In this document: piece by piece, positions 17,153 to 25,519 of the stretch
How the letters are laid out: each line of letters begins with the position of its first letter
Numbering within the stretch: position 1 is the stretch's first letter
NCBI GenBank assembly: GCA_018716135.1
Contig: DVKG01000009.1
Location: 65,602-129,601 of the forward strand
Length of the DNA stretch: 64,000 nt
Reading direction: 5' to 3'
Origin: Scybalosoma faecavium
GTDB lineage: Bacteria > Bacillota > Clostridia > Christensenellales > Christensenellaceae
Notes under the pieces: model-generated
What the model saw: only the letters and a program-made list of their open reading frames with translations
Told to the model about the DNA's origin: nothing
Databases searched by the model: none
Translations under genes and position numbers: made by a program

Positions 17153-17181
17153 ATTATACCACGAAGTCAAGGCTTCGTCAT
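17153..17181 (-). promoter_or_regulatory. possible promoter of trmD-punA with overlapping inverted repeat
   Basis: Minus strand: ATGACG (17176-17181) and TATAAT (17153-17158), spacer 17. The inverted repeat ACGAAG/CTTCGT (17161-17178) lies inside the spacer and touches the -35, as an operator could. The -35 is weak. Confidence 0.35.
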
Positions 17182-17244
17182 CCTTTTCTTCCTCCGCGAA
17201 GCCGTAAAGTCGATAAATCATAGGCTTTCTTTATTTTATACGCT

Positions 17245-17760
17245 TCAGTCAAATACTGCTATCTTTTCCAACTCGTCTGCATTCACGACTATCTGAGCCG
17301 CCTCTGCATCGCGCTTCACTATAACATGCGGCACAGCCGGAAACATACAGCCCCTCTCGCCTTTGACCACATATACGTCGGTCGCGCCGTTTTGCAGCAC
17401 ATCCGTCAGCTCTCCCAGTTCCTCGCCCTTGTCCGTGCTCACTCTGGCGCCTATTATATCCGCTATATAAACAGCGCCCTCCGGCAGCGGCGCCGCGCTC
17501 TCGCGATCTATATATATAACGCGGTTTCTGTATGTCTCCGCTTCGTTCCTGTCCGGTATTCCTTCTATTTTTAAATACACAAACTGCTTATACGTTCTTG
17601 CTCCGGACACGCTGCGTCTTTCGTATTCATCGCCTTTTTTTAAATATATATGATCTATATCGCCGACTCTGCTAAGGTCGTCTGTAAAAGTCTTGAGTTT
17701 TAGCTCGCCTTTTATACCCTGCGGTTTGAGCACCTGCCCAAATCTAAAATACTTCTCCAT
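17245..17760 (-). CDS. rimM: 16S rRNA processing protein RimM
   Basis: 30S maturation factor that binds S19. The 171-aa product starts MEKYFRFGQVLKPQGIKGEL, the RimM N-terminal domain, and its C-terminal PRC-barrel part has GAVYIADIIG and MFPAVPHVIVKRD. It follows khpA by 63 bases, a gap that contains a strong hairpin (17775-17820), so rimM may depend on read-through. Confidence 0.95.
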   Translation of the reverse strand: MEKYFRFGQVLKPQGIKGELKLKTFTDDLSRVGDIDHIYLKKGDEYERRSVSGARTYKQFVYLKIEGIPDRNEAETYRNRVIYIDRESAAPLPEGAVYIADIIGARVSTDKGEELGELTDVLQNGATDVYVVKGERGCMFPAVPHVIVKRDAEAAQIVVNADELEKIAVFD

Positions 17761-17774
17761 CCGATCTCCTTTTT

Positions 17775-17820
17775 ATATAAAAATTCGGCACGCTGTCTCT
17801 TTGAGACTTCATGCCGAATT
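17775..17820 (-). terminator. intercistronic terminator-like hairpin between khpA and rimM
   Basis: Minus strand: AATTCGGCA pairs with TGCCGAATT, with a second inner stem GTCTC/GAGAC, and is followed by TTTATAT just before the rimM ribosome binding site. It probably gives partial termination or protects the upstream mRNA end, since no promoter is seen between it and rimM. Confidence 0.6.
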
Positions 17821-17823
17821 GTG

Positions 17824-18054
17824 TCAGACTATTTCGACGACGTATTTTTTGTCGCCCTTCGCGGAGGCCGCTTTGACCACAGTTCTGATTGCCTTGGCTA
17901 TTCTGCCCTGCTTTCCTATGACCTTGCCCATATCGTCTTCCGCGACGTTGAGTTCAATCGTGATCGTTCCGTCTGCGCCTTCGCTCTCTTTTACTTTTAC
18001 TGCACCCGGCTCGTCTACGAGGGATTTTGCAATATATTCCACTAATTCCAGCAT
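17824..18054 (-). CDS. khpA: KH-domain RNA-binding protein KhpA
   Basis: A 76-aa single-KH-domain protein of the YlqC/KhpA family, which in streptococci pairs with KhpB and affects cell division and elongation. The KH GxxG loop is seen in DMGKVIGKQGRIAKAI. It lies between rpsP and rimM, as in many Firmicutes. Confidence 0.93.
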   Translation of the reverse strand: MLELVEYIAKSLVDEPGAVKVKESEGADGTITIELNVAEDDMGKVIGKQGRIAKAIRTVVKAASAKGDKKYVVEIV

Positions 18055-18094
18055 GCGGTATCCTTTCTATGTACAGCCGGCGTATTGCGGCTTA

Positions 18095-18337
18095 TTACTT
18101 TTCAATCGCTCCGTTTTTCTTGAGCAAAGCGCGTACTGTATCTGTCGGCTGAGCGCCCTTCTTGATCCAGTCTGCCGCCTTTTCATTGTCAATCTTAGTT
18201 TCCTTTGTAAGAGGATTGTAGTAACCCAGCTCCTCGATGAAGCGGCCGTCTCTGGGGGAGCGGCTGTCAGCGACTACTACTCTGTAAAAAGGATTTTTCT
18301 TGCTGCCCATTCTCTTAAATCTGATTTTAACTGCCAT
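18095..18337 (-). CDS. rpsP: 30S ribosomal protein S16
   Basis: 80-aa small-subunit protein, starting MAVKIRFKRMGSKKNPFYRV, VVADSRSPRDGRFIEELGYY, all typical. It follows ffh by 47 bases and precedes khpA by 40. Confidence 0.97.
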   Translation of the reverse strand: MAVKIRFKRMGSKKNPFYRVVVADSRSPRDGRFIEELGYYNPLTKETKIDNEKAADWIKKGAQPTDTVRALLKKNGAIEK

Positions 18338-18384
18338 TGTTTTTCTCCTAAATTATATAAATGATTTTATTTTATTATGCAAGC

Positions 18385-19713
18385 TCAGAAGGGCATTCGG
18401 AACATCCCACGGCCTTTTTTGCCTTTTTTTCCGCCCATCATTTGCTTCATCATCTTCTTCATTTGCTCGAACTGATTCAAAAGTCTGTTGACCTCCTGCA
18501 CGCTCGTGCCGCTGCCCGCCGCGATTCTCTTTCTGCGGCTGGCGTTTATTATCTGAGGGTTATCCCGCTCCTTGAGCGTCATTGAGCAGATTATCGCCTC
18601 TGTCTTTTTCATGCCTGTCTCATCGACCTGCATTCCCTTGAGCTTATTTCCGCCGGGGATCATCCCCAGCATCTCGTCCAATCCGCCCATATCCTTGAGC
18701 TGCCTGAGCTGTTCGAGAAAATCGGAGAGCGTAAATTGCTCCTGCTTCATCTTGCGCATGGCTTCCAGCGATTTTTTCTGATCGAAAGCTTCTTCCGCCT
18801 TTTCAATCAGAGTCATCACGTCGCCCATGCCCAATATTCTCGACGCCATTCTATCCGGATAAAACGCCTCTATATCAGACATTTTCTCACCCGTTCCGAC
18901 AAACTTTATCGGCTTGCCCGTAACTTCTTTTACGCTCAGCGCGGCGCCGCCTCTGGCATCGCCGTCCACCTTAGTGAGAATAACGCCCGTCAGCTCCACC
19001 TGCTCGTTGAAAGCCTTCGCCGCATTGACCGCGTCCTGACCTGTCATTGCGTCTATGACCAGCAGAACCTCGTCGGGCTCCGCCTCTTCTCTCAGCTCTA
19101 TAAGCTCCGCCATCATGTCCTCGTCGATGTGCAGTCTGCCTGCCGTATCTACGATTATGACGTCGTTGCCCTTGTCCTCTGCGTACTTCTTCGCCGCCTT
19201 GAATATCTTTTTGGGCTTATCCTGCCCCATTTCAAAGGAATCCACGCCCGCCGTGCCGGATACGACTACCAACTGCTTTATCGCCGCAGGTCTATATACG
19301 TCGCACGCCACAAGCAGCGGCTTTTTTCCTTTTTTCTTCAAGTATGCGCCCAGCTTGCCGCACATAGTCGTCTTGCCCGCTCCCTGCAGGCCCGCCATCA
19401 GTATTACCGTCGGCGGTTTAGACGCTATTTTCAGATCGCTCCTCTGACCTCCCAGAAGCGCAACCATCTCGTCGCGCACTATCTTAATTACCTGCTGACC
19501 CGGAGTGAGACTCTCCAGAACCTCCGTGCCCACGGCTTTTTCTGATACTGCTTTTATGAACTTCTTGACTACCAGGAAGTTTACATCCGCTTCGAGCAGC
19601 GCAAGCTTTACTTCGCGCATCGCCGCTTTTATATCTGACTCTGAGAGCTTGCCCTTGCCCGTGAGCTTTTTGAATACGTTTTGTAATTTGTCCGCTAAAC
19701 CGTCAAAAGCCAT
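18385..19713 (-). CDS. ffh: signal recognition particle protein Ffh
   Basis: SRP GTPase that binds signal sequences and 4.5S/6S SRP RNA. The 442-aa product has the N domain (1-90), the G domain with P-loop GLQGAGKTT (108-116), DTAGRL and TKVDGDARGG, and a Met-rich M domain (about 300-442) with GGNKLKG and the RNA-binding SRRKRIAAGSG. One base separates its start from the ylxM stop. Its receptor ftsY lies two genes upstream, so the targeting machinery is co-transcribed or nearly so. Confidence 0.97.
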   Translation of the reverse strand: MAFDGLADKLQNVFKKLTGKGKLSESDIKAAMREVKLALLEADVNFLVVKKFIKAVSEKAVGTEVLESLTPGQQVIKIVRDEMVALLGGQRSDLKIASKPPTVILMAGLQGAGKTTMCGKLGAYLKKKGKKPLLVACDVYRPAAIKQLVVVSGTAGVDSFEMGQDKPKKIFKAAKKYAEDKGNDVIIVDTAGRLHIDEDMMAELIELREEAEPDEVLLVIDAMTGQDAVNAAKAFNEQVELTGVILTKVDGDARGGAALSVKEVTGKPIKFVGTGEKMSDIEAFYPDRMASRILGMGDVMTLIEKAEEAFDQKKSLEAMRKMKQEQFTLSDFLEQLRQLKDMGGLDEMLGMIPGGNKLKGMQVDETGMKKTEAIICSMTLKERDNPQIINASRRKRIAAGSGTSVQEVNRLLNQFEQMKKMMKQMMGGKKGKKGRGMFRMPF

Positions 19714-19714
19714 T

Positions 19715-20053
19715 CTAATCCTCCCAGATACTTCTAAGGATATCAGCCGCGTACAGCAGCTCTCCCGTATGTACGCCGCGAGCTATCAATCCCTCTATAA
19801 CGTAAATCGCATCGTATGTCTTATGAAACGCAGATCTCAGCCCGAGCTGATGCTCCAGCTGTCTCAAATGCGCCTCTCCGCGTTTGAGACTGTCCAGCGC
19901 CGCCTGCCGAGATGTTCCCGTGTTTTCCGCAATCTCCGCCAAAGAGTAATCCAAGTTGTAATACATGTCCAGAGTTTCCCTCTGCTTATCCGTCAGCAAA
20001 GACGAATAAAACTCCAAAAGCTCAGACATCAGCAATTCCTTTTGCTGCGGCAT
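19715..20053 (-). CDS. ylxM: YlxM family DNA/RNA-binding helix-turn-helix protein
   Basis: 112-aa UPF0122 protein, with a sigma-region-4-like helix-turn-helix: YYNLDYSLAEIAENTGTSRQ, then AALDSLKRGEAHL. In Gram-positive bacteria it is encoded directly before ffh and modulates SRP in streptococci. Here the gap to ffh is one base, and the gap from ftsY is 63. Confidence 0.93.
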   Translation of the reverse strand: MPQQKELLMSELLEFYSSLLTDKQRETLDMYYNLDYSLAEIAENTGTSRQAALDSLKRGEAHLRQLEHQLGLRSAFHKTYDAIYVIEGLIARGVHTGELLYAADILRSIWED

Positions 20054-20116
20054 GATGTATTATACCCCCTATAAGTTTATGTGTCAAGGTTTTTTTCTTT
20101 ACACCCTTCGCCCCGT

Positions 20117-21016
20117 CTATTCAAACAGAGCCGCTGCGAATTCTTCCGCTTCAAACGGCTGCAAATCGTCCATTCCCTCTCCTACGCCGATAAATCGCAC
20201 GGGCAGCCCCAGCTCCTTGCGTATAGCAAGAACCACGCCGCCCTTTGCCGTTCCGTCCAGCTTCGTGAGTATAATGCCGTCCAGCTTAGCCGCGCCGCTA
20301 AATTCTTTAGCCTGAGTGATTGCGTTCTGTCCCGTAGTTGCATCCAAGACTATCAGAGTCTCTCTCGCCGCCTCGGGATATTCCTTATCAACGACTCTTG
20401 AAATTTTTGCGAGCTCGTTCATGAGATTTTTTTTGTTGTGCAGTCTGCCCGCAGTGTCCACGATTATGACGTCGCTCCCGCGATGCTTCGCGGAATCCAG
20501 CGCATCGTATACCACCGCGGCAGGGTCGCTCCCCTCTGAGTATTTAACTATCGGCACTCCGGCTCTCTCAGACCATATTGTAAGCTGCTCCGCCGCCGCC
20601 GCTCTGAACGTATCCGCCGCCGCGAGCAAGACCTCCTTGCCGTTCTGTTTATAATAATTTGCGATTTTGCCTATTGACGTAGTCTTGCCCACTCCGTTTA
20701 CACCCACGACGAGTATCACCTTGGGGAATGTCTCCTCCGGCAGCTCCCATGTCAGCTGCTCTGTCAAAATCTCGCGCAGCTTTTCCTGCACGAGCGCCGT
20801 ATCCGTAATTTTTTCTTCTTTTATAGTTTCGCGCAGCCTGTCCATTATTTCTATCGTGGTAGGCGCGCCTACATCGCATAGTATCAGAGTTTCCTCCAGC
20901 TCCTCCATCAAATCTTCGTCTACCTTTGAAAAGACCGAGAATACCCCGCCGATTTTGCCTGACAGGTTATCTCTCGTCTTGCTCATTCCCTTTTTCAGTT
21001 TATCAAAAAATCCCAT
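20117..21016 (-). CDS. ftsY: signal recognition particle receptor FtsY
   Basis: SRP receptor GTPase at the membrane. At 299 aa it consists almost only of the NG domain; the long acidic A domain found in enterobacteria is missing, as in many Firmicutes. P-loop VGVNGVGKTT (about 104-113), DTAGRLHNK, and LTKLDGTAKGG are present. Residues 1-20 form a basic amphipathic start (MGFFDKLKKGMSKTR) that may bind lipid. It lies 301 bases downstream of smc. Confidence 0.96.
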   Translation of the reverse strand: MGFFDKLKKGMSKTRDNLSGKIGGVFSVFSKVDEDLMEELEETLILCDVGAPTTIEIMDRLRETIKEEKITDTALVQEKLREILTEQLTWELPEETFPKVILVVGVNGVGKTTSIGKIANYYKQNGKEVLLAAADTFRAAAAEQLTIWSERAGVPIVKYSEGSDPAAVVYDALDSAKHRGSDVIIVDTAGRLHNKKNLMNELAKISRVVDKEYPEAARETLIVLDATTGQNAITQAKEFSGAAKLDGIILTKLDGTAKGGVVLAIRKELGLPVRFIGVGEGMDDLQPFEAEEFAAALFE

Positions 21017-21124
21017 CTGTCTATACCTCCAGCCTCAGACTTTATAAGCATTATTGCGCCCCAACCCGAGCCAACTCTTCATTAATAATATATATTATAT
21101 CAAACAGTTAAAAATCGCGGCTGC

Positions 21125-21301
21125 TTAATCTGTACACAACTCAGCGTACAGTCGCGTATTCTTGACCTCGCCGTTTTTAGCTGCGTCAGACTCTGTGTAC
21201 GCATACGGCAGCCCGTCCCGCAGCTTGTCCAATATTTTTTATTGTTCAGCGGGCTTGCCAAAGCCGCCGCGTCGCTCGTTCTCCATTTTCTTATTTTTCA
21301 T
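21125..21301 (-). pseudogene. possible decayed small ORF between smc and ftsY
   Basis: The smc-ftsY gap of 301 bases holds a frame opening with ATG at 21299-21301 (MKNKKMENERRGGFGKPAEQ), broken by one TAA at 21239-21241, and continuing 37 more codons in the same frame (reading DKLRDGLPYAYTESDAA, ending LYAELCTD) to a TAA at 21125-21127. The continuation has normal-looking composition. It may be a degraded gene or two unrelated short frames; there is no strong ribosome binding site. Nothing else was recognised in this gap. Confidence 0.25.
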
Positions 21302-21317
21302 TTCATATTCCGGTTCC

Positions 21318-24300
21318 TTAGCTCTGCATGTCCACCGACACCATTCCGGACACGCCTTTTTCTCCCATAGCAACTCCATACAGCACATCGCAGACTGCCA
21401 TAGTGGGCTTTCTGTGTGTGATTACTACAAACTGCGACTCAGGCATGCCTTTCAAATACTGCGCGAGACGATGTACATTAGCTTCGTCGAGCGGCGCATC
21501 TATCTCGTCCAGCAGGCATACCGGAGACGGATTTATCTTTATCATGGCAAAGGTGAGCGCAATGGCGGTCAGAGCCTTCTCTCCGCCCGAGAGCAGCGTT
21601 ATATTCTGCAGCTTCTTTCCCGGCGGTACGGCGGATATATCTATGCCGCAGCTCATTATATCTCCCTCGCCCAATGTCAGCTTCGCCGTGCCTCCGCCGA
21701 AAAGCTCCCCGAAGATTTTTCCAAAATGCTCGTTTATCTTTTCAAAGCTGTCCTTGAAGCTCGTCCGCATTCCCGTCATCAGCTTGTCTATCAACGTTTC
21801 GAGATCCTCCTTCGCCTTAAGGAGATCCTCCCTTTGCGCAGTCATATCGTCAGAACGCTGCTTGAGTATTTCATATTCTTCAGGAGCGGATGGATTTACG
21901 CCGCCCAGCTCCCGAATGGCAGCTTTTATTCCGGTTATTTCGCTCGAAGCCTTTGCAAACGATATATCCGTTCTGTCTCTTATGTCTTTTGCATTGCCAT
22001 AAGTTATGGAATATTCGTTAAAAAGCTTCTGAGCCGCATTTTCACGCGCATATTTTACCTTGTCCATCTGACCGCGCACCGAGAACACTCTGTCAGACAG
22101 AGCCGCTTTTTCCTCCTGAATCTCTGTGGATCGCTTCTGCGCCCCAAACGACGCATCCTGCGCCGCTTTCTGCTCTTTTTCAAGCTTAGAGAGCTCTTCT
22201 TCCCTCGCCGCAAGCTTCTGTTTTTCCTGCGATAGACTCTGAGCCAAAGCGCTTTCCGCCTGTTTAGACTCCTCCGTTCTCTCTGTAAGCTTTTGCAATT
22301 CGGAATCTGAATCCTGTGCCGTACGCCGTGCGTCCAGAAGCTCTGTCTCAAGTCTGGAAAGGCGCTCCGCCGCGCTCTTTCTTTTCGCCGACGTCTCTGC
22401 CAATTCTATGCCCAGCTCGCGCACTCTGTCGTTCAGTCTCTCCGACACGCCGTCGTCCAAAGGCGACGTCTGCTCCAAGCTGCGCTCTATGCCCGTCAGC
22501 TCCTGCTCCAGCGCAGTCTCCCTTGCCGCAAAATTCTCTGCTCTGGCGTTCAGCCGCTCGGCGGTTTTCTCATCGGGCAATTCCTCCAGCCGTTCCAGAG
22601 CATTCCGAGCTGAGGTCTCCGTTTCCTGCGCCGTCTTTAAGCTCTGTTCCAACGCCGCGCGCTGTATCTCTTTTTCTCTGAGCGCACTCTGAGCCTCGGA
22701 CTGCTTCTCGGCCGTCTGCCCTTCTTTCGCCAAAAGGCTGTCTGCCCTTTTTTTCAGAGAATGCAACTGCTCCTGCGTTTCAGACAAGGCGTTTTTCGCA
22801 TCCTCTATTTTTCTCTCTCTGGAGACGAGGCCGTATCTGTTCTTTCCCGTGCTGCCTCCGGTCATCGTCCCGCCCGGTCTCAGGATGTCGCCCTGGAGCG
22901 TCACGCACCTCAGCGCCTGACCGGAAGCGCGCATAAGCTGTATGCCGCTGTCCATATCCTCGACTATGACCGTTCGCGCCAGCAAAAAGTTTATTGCTTT
23001 TTCTATCTCTGCCGGATATTCCACAGCTTCGTTCGCCGCGCACACCACGCCCGGCATATTCATATACCGCCTTTCGGACGCGCTCATATGCTGCTGACGC
23101 AGCGCCGCCAGAGGCAGAAATGTGACTCTGCCCATGCGCTTCTGTCTGAGAATATTTATTGCGTATTTCGCGTCGTATTCATCATGTACTATGACGTTTT
23201 GCAGCGCGCCTCCGAGCGCCGCCTCTATCGCCTGTTCGTATTCCGCAGGAGTGCGCACCAGCTCAGCCACAGTACCTATCATTCTGTCCGAAAGCTCAGG
23301 ATCGCGCGCCGCATAGTTCATAAGCCGCTTTACGCTCTCGTAATATCCTTCATATTCTTCTTTCATACCCGTGAGCATTTTTAGCTGAGTTCCTCTTTCG
23401 GAGGCCTGCCTTTCCAGGCTTCTGATGTGATTCTCCAGTTCGGACTTTTCTCTCGCCAGGTTCAGCTTTTGCCCTGTCAGCTCGTTCAGCTCTGCCGCCG
23501 CCGTTTCCGTCTCTTTCGCAAGGGTTTCCATCTGCTTTTCGATCTGTTCCCTGATCTCAGCAGCTTTCTGCGCCTCGTCCCGCGCTCTTAATATCTCCTC
23601 TGCGCTGCGCTGAGTGCGCTCCGCTTCTGTTCGCGCCTGCTCCTTCGCCTGCGCCAGCTGCCCGCGCACGTCAGATAGCTCTCCCAAAAGCTCCACCTGA
23701 CGCGCCCTCAGCTTTGCCAGACTGCGCTCAGCGTCTTTTCTAAGTTCAGTATGCTCCGTATAGTCGCGCTGTGCCTTTTCAAGCTCCGCCTTCGCCTTTT
23801 TTTCTTTTAGCTCTCCCTCCGACAGCTCTTTGCGAGTGTCTTCTATCTCTTTTTCGATGTTTTTCAGCGCGTCCTCGCTGTTAGCTCTGTTCCGCTGAAT
23901 TGTCTCCGCGCGCTGCTGTGCATTCGCGCGGCGCTCCGCCTGCAAGTTCATCTCGCCCTGTATTCTCTCGCAATTCGCTCTGAGAGCCGAACGCTCCTCC
24001 GACAAAGCTCCGACCTGCTCCGTGAGCTCAGACAATCTGAGCTGAGCCTCCTCTGCCGCGCGAGCTTCTGAATCCAGGCGCTTTTGCAGCCCCGCCATCT
24101 CTCCGTCCAGCAGGTCATACTCTTCTTTCAGCTTTTTCTCTCTCTCAGCATATTTCTCGTAATTGTAAGCGTATATTACCGCATCGAGAGTGCGCTGAGT
24201 CTCGGCCAGCTCAAAGTATTTCTTTGCCCTCTCCGCCTGCACGCGCATAGGCTCCAACTGATTATTGAGCTCCCCGAGTATATCCTCCACTCTGGTGAGG

Positions 24301-24860
24301 TTATCCGCCGTTTTTTCCAGCTTGGCCTCCGCTTCTTCCTTGCGCACGCGGAATTTCATTATGCCGGCCGCTTCTTCAAAGACCTTTCTTCTCGCCTGCG
24401 GCTTACTCGACAGTATCTCGTCTATCCGACCCTGACCTATTATGGAGTACCCCTCTTTGCCTATGCCGGTATCGCGCACAAGCTCCAAAACGTCTCGCAG
24501 CCTGACGAGCTTTCCGTTTATTCTATACTCGCTTTCGCCCGAACGATACAGCTTCCGCGAGACGGTTATTTCCGAAAATTCACTTTTCATTTTGCCGTCT
24601 GCATTGTCGAACACCAAAGTAACCTCCGCGAAGGACTTTCTCGCGCGCTGCGCCGTCCCTCCGAATATGACGTCCTCCATCTTGTCTCCGCGCAGATTCT
24701 TGCTGCTCTGCTCTCCCAGAACCCATCTTAGCGCGTCGGCTATGTTGCTCTTTCCGCTTCCGTTCGGCCCTACTATTCCCGTTATGCCCGGGGTTATCTC
24801 TAAATGCGTCTTATTTGCAAATGATTTAAAACCATTCAATTCTATCGTTTTTAAGTACAA
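21318..24860 (-). CDS. smc: chromosome segregation protein SMC
   Basis: Condensin ATPase that compacts and segregates the chromosome together with ScpA/ScpB. 1180 aa, normal for bacterial SMC. Walker A GPNGSGKSN (31-39) lies in the N-terminal head. Two long coiled-coil arms flank a hinge (around 500-660, with GGALQNVIVHDEYDA and LRPGGTMTGG). The C-terminal head has the signature LLSGGEKALTAIAL and Walker B CLLDEIDAPLDEANV. The start is TTG (24858-24860), giving MYLKTIELNGFKSFANK behind GGGAG. Upstream rnc and acpP, common neighbours elsewhere, are replaced here by tRNA-Thr on the other strand. Confidence 0.97.
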   Translation of the reverse strand: MYLKTIELNGFKSFANKTHLEITPGITGIVGPNGSGKSNIADALRWVLGEQSSKNLRGDKMEDVIFGGTAQRARKSFAEVTLVFDNADGKMKSEFSEITVSRKLYRSGESEYRINGKLVRLRDVLELVRDTGIGKEGYSIIGQGRIDEILSSKPQARRKVFEEAAGIMKFRVRKEEAEAKLEKTADNLTRVEDILGELNNQLEPMRVQAERAKKYFELAETQRTLDAVIYAYNYEKYAEREKKLKEEYDLLDGEMAGLQKRLDSEARAAEEAQLRLSELTEQVGALSEERSALRANCERIQGEMNLQAERRANAQQRAETIQRNRANSEDALKNIEKEIEDTRKELSEGELKEKKAKAELEKAQRDYTEHTELRKDAERSLAKLRARQVELLGELSDVRGQLAQAKEQARTEAERTQRSAEEILRARDEAQKAAEIREQIEKQMETLAKETETAAAELNELTGQKLNLAREKSELENHIRSLERQASERGTQLKMLTGMKEEYEGYYESVKRLMNYAARDPELSDRMIGTVAELVRTPAEYEQAIEAALGGALQNVIVHDEYDAKYAINILRQKRMGRVTFLPLAALRQQHMSASERRYMNMPGVVCAANEAVEYPAEIEKAINFLLARTVIVEDMDSGIQLMRASGQALRCVTLQGDILRPGGTMTGGSTGKNRYGLVSRERKIEDAKNALSETQEQLHSLKKRADSLLAKEGQTAEKQSEAQSALREKEIQRAALEQSLKTAQETETSARNALERLEELPDEKTAERLNARAENFAARETALEQELTGIERSLEQTSPLDDGVSERLNDRVRELGIELAETSAKRKSAAERLSRLETELLDARRTAQDSDSELQKLTERTEESKQAESALAQSLSQEKQKLAAREEELSKLEKEQKAAQDASFGAQKRSTEIQEEKAALSDRVFSVRGQMDKVKYARENAAQKLFNEYSITYGNAKDIRDRTDISFAKASSEITGIKAAIRELGGVNPSAPEEYEILKQRSDDMTAQREDLLKAKEDLETLIDKLMTGMRTSFKDSFEKINEHFGKIFGELFGGGTAKLTLGEGDIMSCGIDISAVPPGKKLQNITLLSGGEKALTAIALTFAMIKINPSPVCLLDEIDAPLDEANVHRLAQYLKGMPESQFVVITHRKPTMAVCDVLYGVAMGEKGVSGMVSVDMQS

Positions 24861-24983
24861 CTATTTCTCCCGCCTTAGCGTTAATGCCATCCGCTTTTTT
24901 AATCGTGTCTCTATTCTACCACACTTTACCTCTGCGCGAAAGTACGCCGTTTTGCTTTGAAAAAGTTTTTTGCTTCCGACTCT

Positions 24984-25012
24984 TGACGCAGAACCTTGAT
25001 TGCGATATAATA
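24984..25012 (+). promoter_or_regulatory. promoter of tRNA-Thr
   Basis: TTGACG and TATAAT separated by 17 bases, about 12 bases before the tRNA: a near-consensus stable-RNA promoter. Coordinates may be off by one. Confidence 0.75.
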
Positions 25013-25023
25013 GTTTGGCAGGT

Positions 25024-25099
25024 GCTACTGTGGCTCAGTTGGTAGAGCAGCGCATTCGTAATGCGCAGGTCGTCGGTTCGAGTCCGACCAGTAGCTCCA
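25024..25099 (+). tRNA. tRNA-Thr (anticodon CGU)
   Basis: 76 nt with encoded CCA. The acceptor arms GCTACTG and CAGTAGC pair perfectly. The D-arm GCTCAGTTGGTAGAGC, the anticodon arm GCGCA-TTCGTAA-TGCGC with CGT at the anticodon position, and the T-arm GTCGG-TTCGAGT-CCGAC are all intact. It decodes ACG. It stands alone, divergent from smc. Confidence 0.95.
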
Positions 25100-25135
25100 T
25101 TTTTATTTTCTTTACTTAAATATATACATATATAC

Positions 25136-25165
25136 GGCGCGGTTTTGAAGCATAAAAACCGCGCC
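25136..25165 (+). terminator. hairpin downstream of tRNA-Thr
   Basis: A perfect 11-bp stem, GGCGCGGTTTT with AAAACCGCGCC, 8-base loop. The tail (TTCGCTATC) has few Ts, so it is a weak intrinsic terminator at best; a T-rich stretch also follows directly after the tRNA. Confidence 0.45.
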
Positions 25166-25327
25166 TTCGCTATCTCTTCCTAATATAAATATAAATTGAA
25201 AGCTGCTGCTTTATCTGCTAAATATAGTTTTTTATTCCCGCTCATGTATAAACGAACGCCAAGCTGTGTTATAATACACTCGTAATTATTTTATAGCAAC
25301 ACGCTCTGCATATTTTAGGAGGAACAA

Positions 25328-25480
25328 ATGGACGAACTTGTAGAAGTAATGAGCGATATATTAGACGAACTGAGAGAAATGAACCGCAAGCTCAACGATC
25401 TCACCTCAGGAGGAATGATAGACCTCTCCGCCATAAACAGCAGCATAGAAAATCTCGAACAAGCCATAGAAAACAAATAA
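25328..25480 (+). CDS. small protein of unknown function (50 aa)
   Basis: I do not recognise this protein. It starts MDELVEVMSDILDELREMNR and ends NSSIENLEQAIENK. It is acidic, almost wholly helical in prediction by eye, and has hydrophobic residues spaced 3-4 apart (L, V, M, I, L, L, M, L), which suggests a short coiled coil or a partner-binding helix. The ATG has a perfect AGGAGG 6 bases upstream, a TATAAT lies at 25270-25275, and a strong hairpin terminator follows 6 bases after the stop, so it looks like a real one-gene transcript. Confidence 0.65.
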   Translation: MDELVEVMSDILDELREMNRKLNDLTSGGMIDLSAINSSIENLEQAIENK

Positions 25481-25486
25481 ACACAG

Positions 25487-25513
25487 CGTTCGCCAAAACG
25501 GCGAACGCCTTTT
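25487..25513. terminator. bidirectional terminator
   Basis: GCGTTCGCC and GGCGAACGC form a 9-bp stem with loop AAAAC. On the plus strand it is followed by CTTTTCT, ending the 50-aa gene; on the minus strand it follows the methyltransferase stop at 25520. Confidence 0.75.
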
Positions 25514-25519
25514 CTATAT

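Noticed and set aside
21162..22235. Long plus-strand frame opposite smc
   Set aside because: It is antisense to conserved SMC sequence, begins without a ribosome site and shows no family motif.
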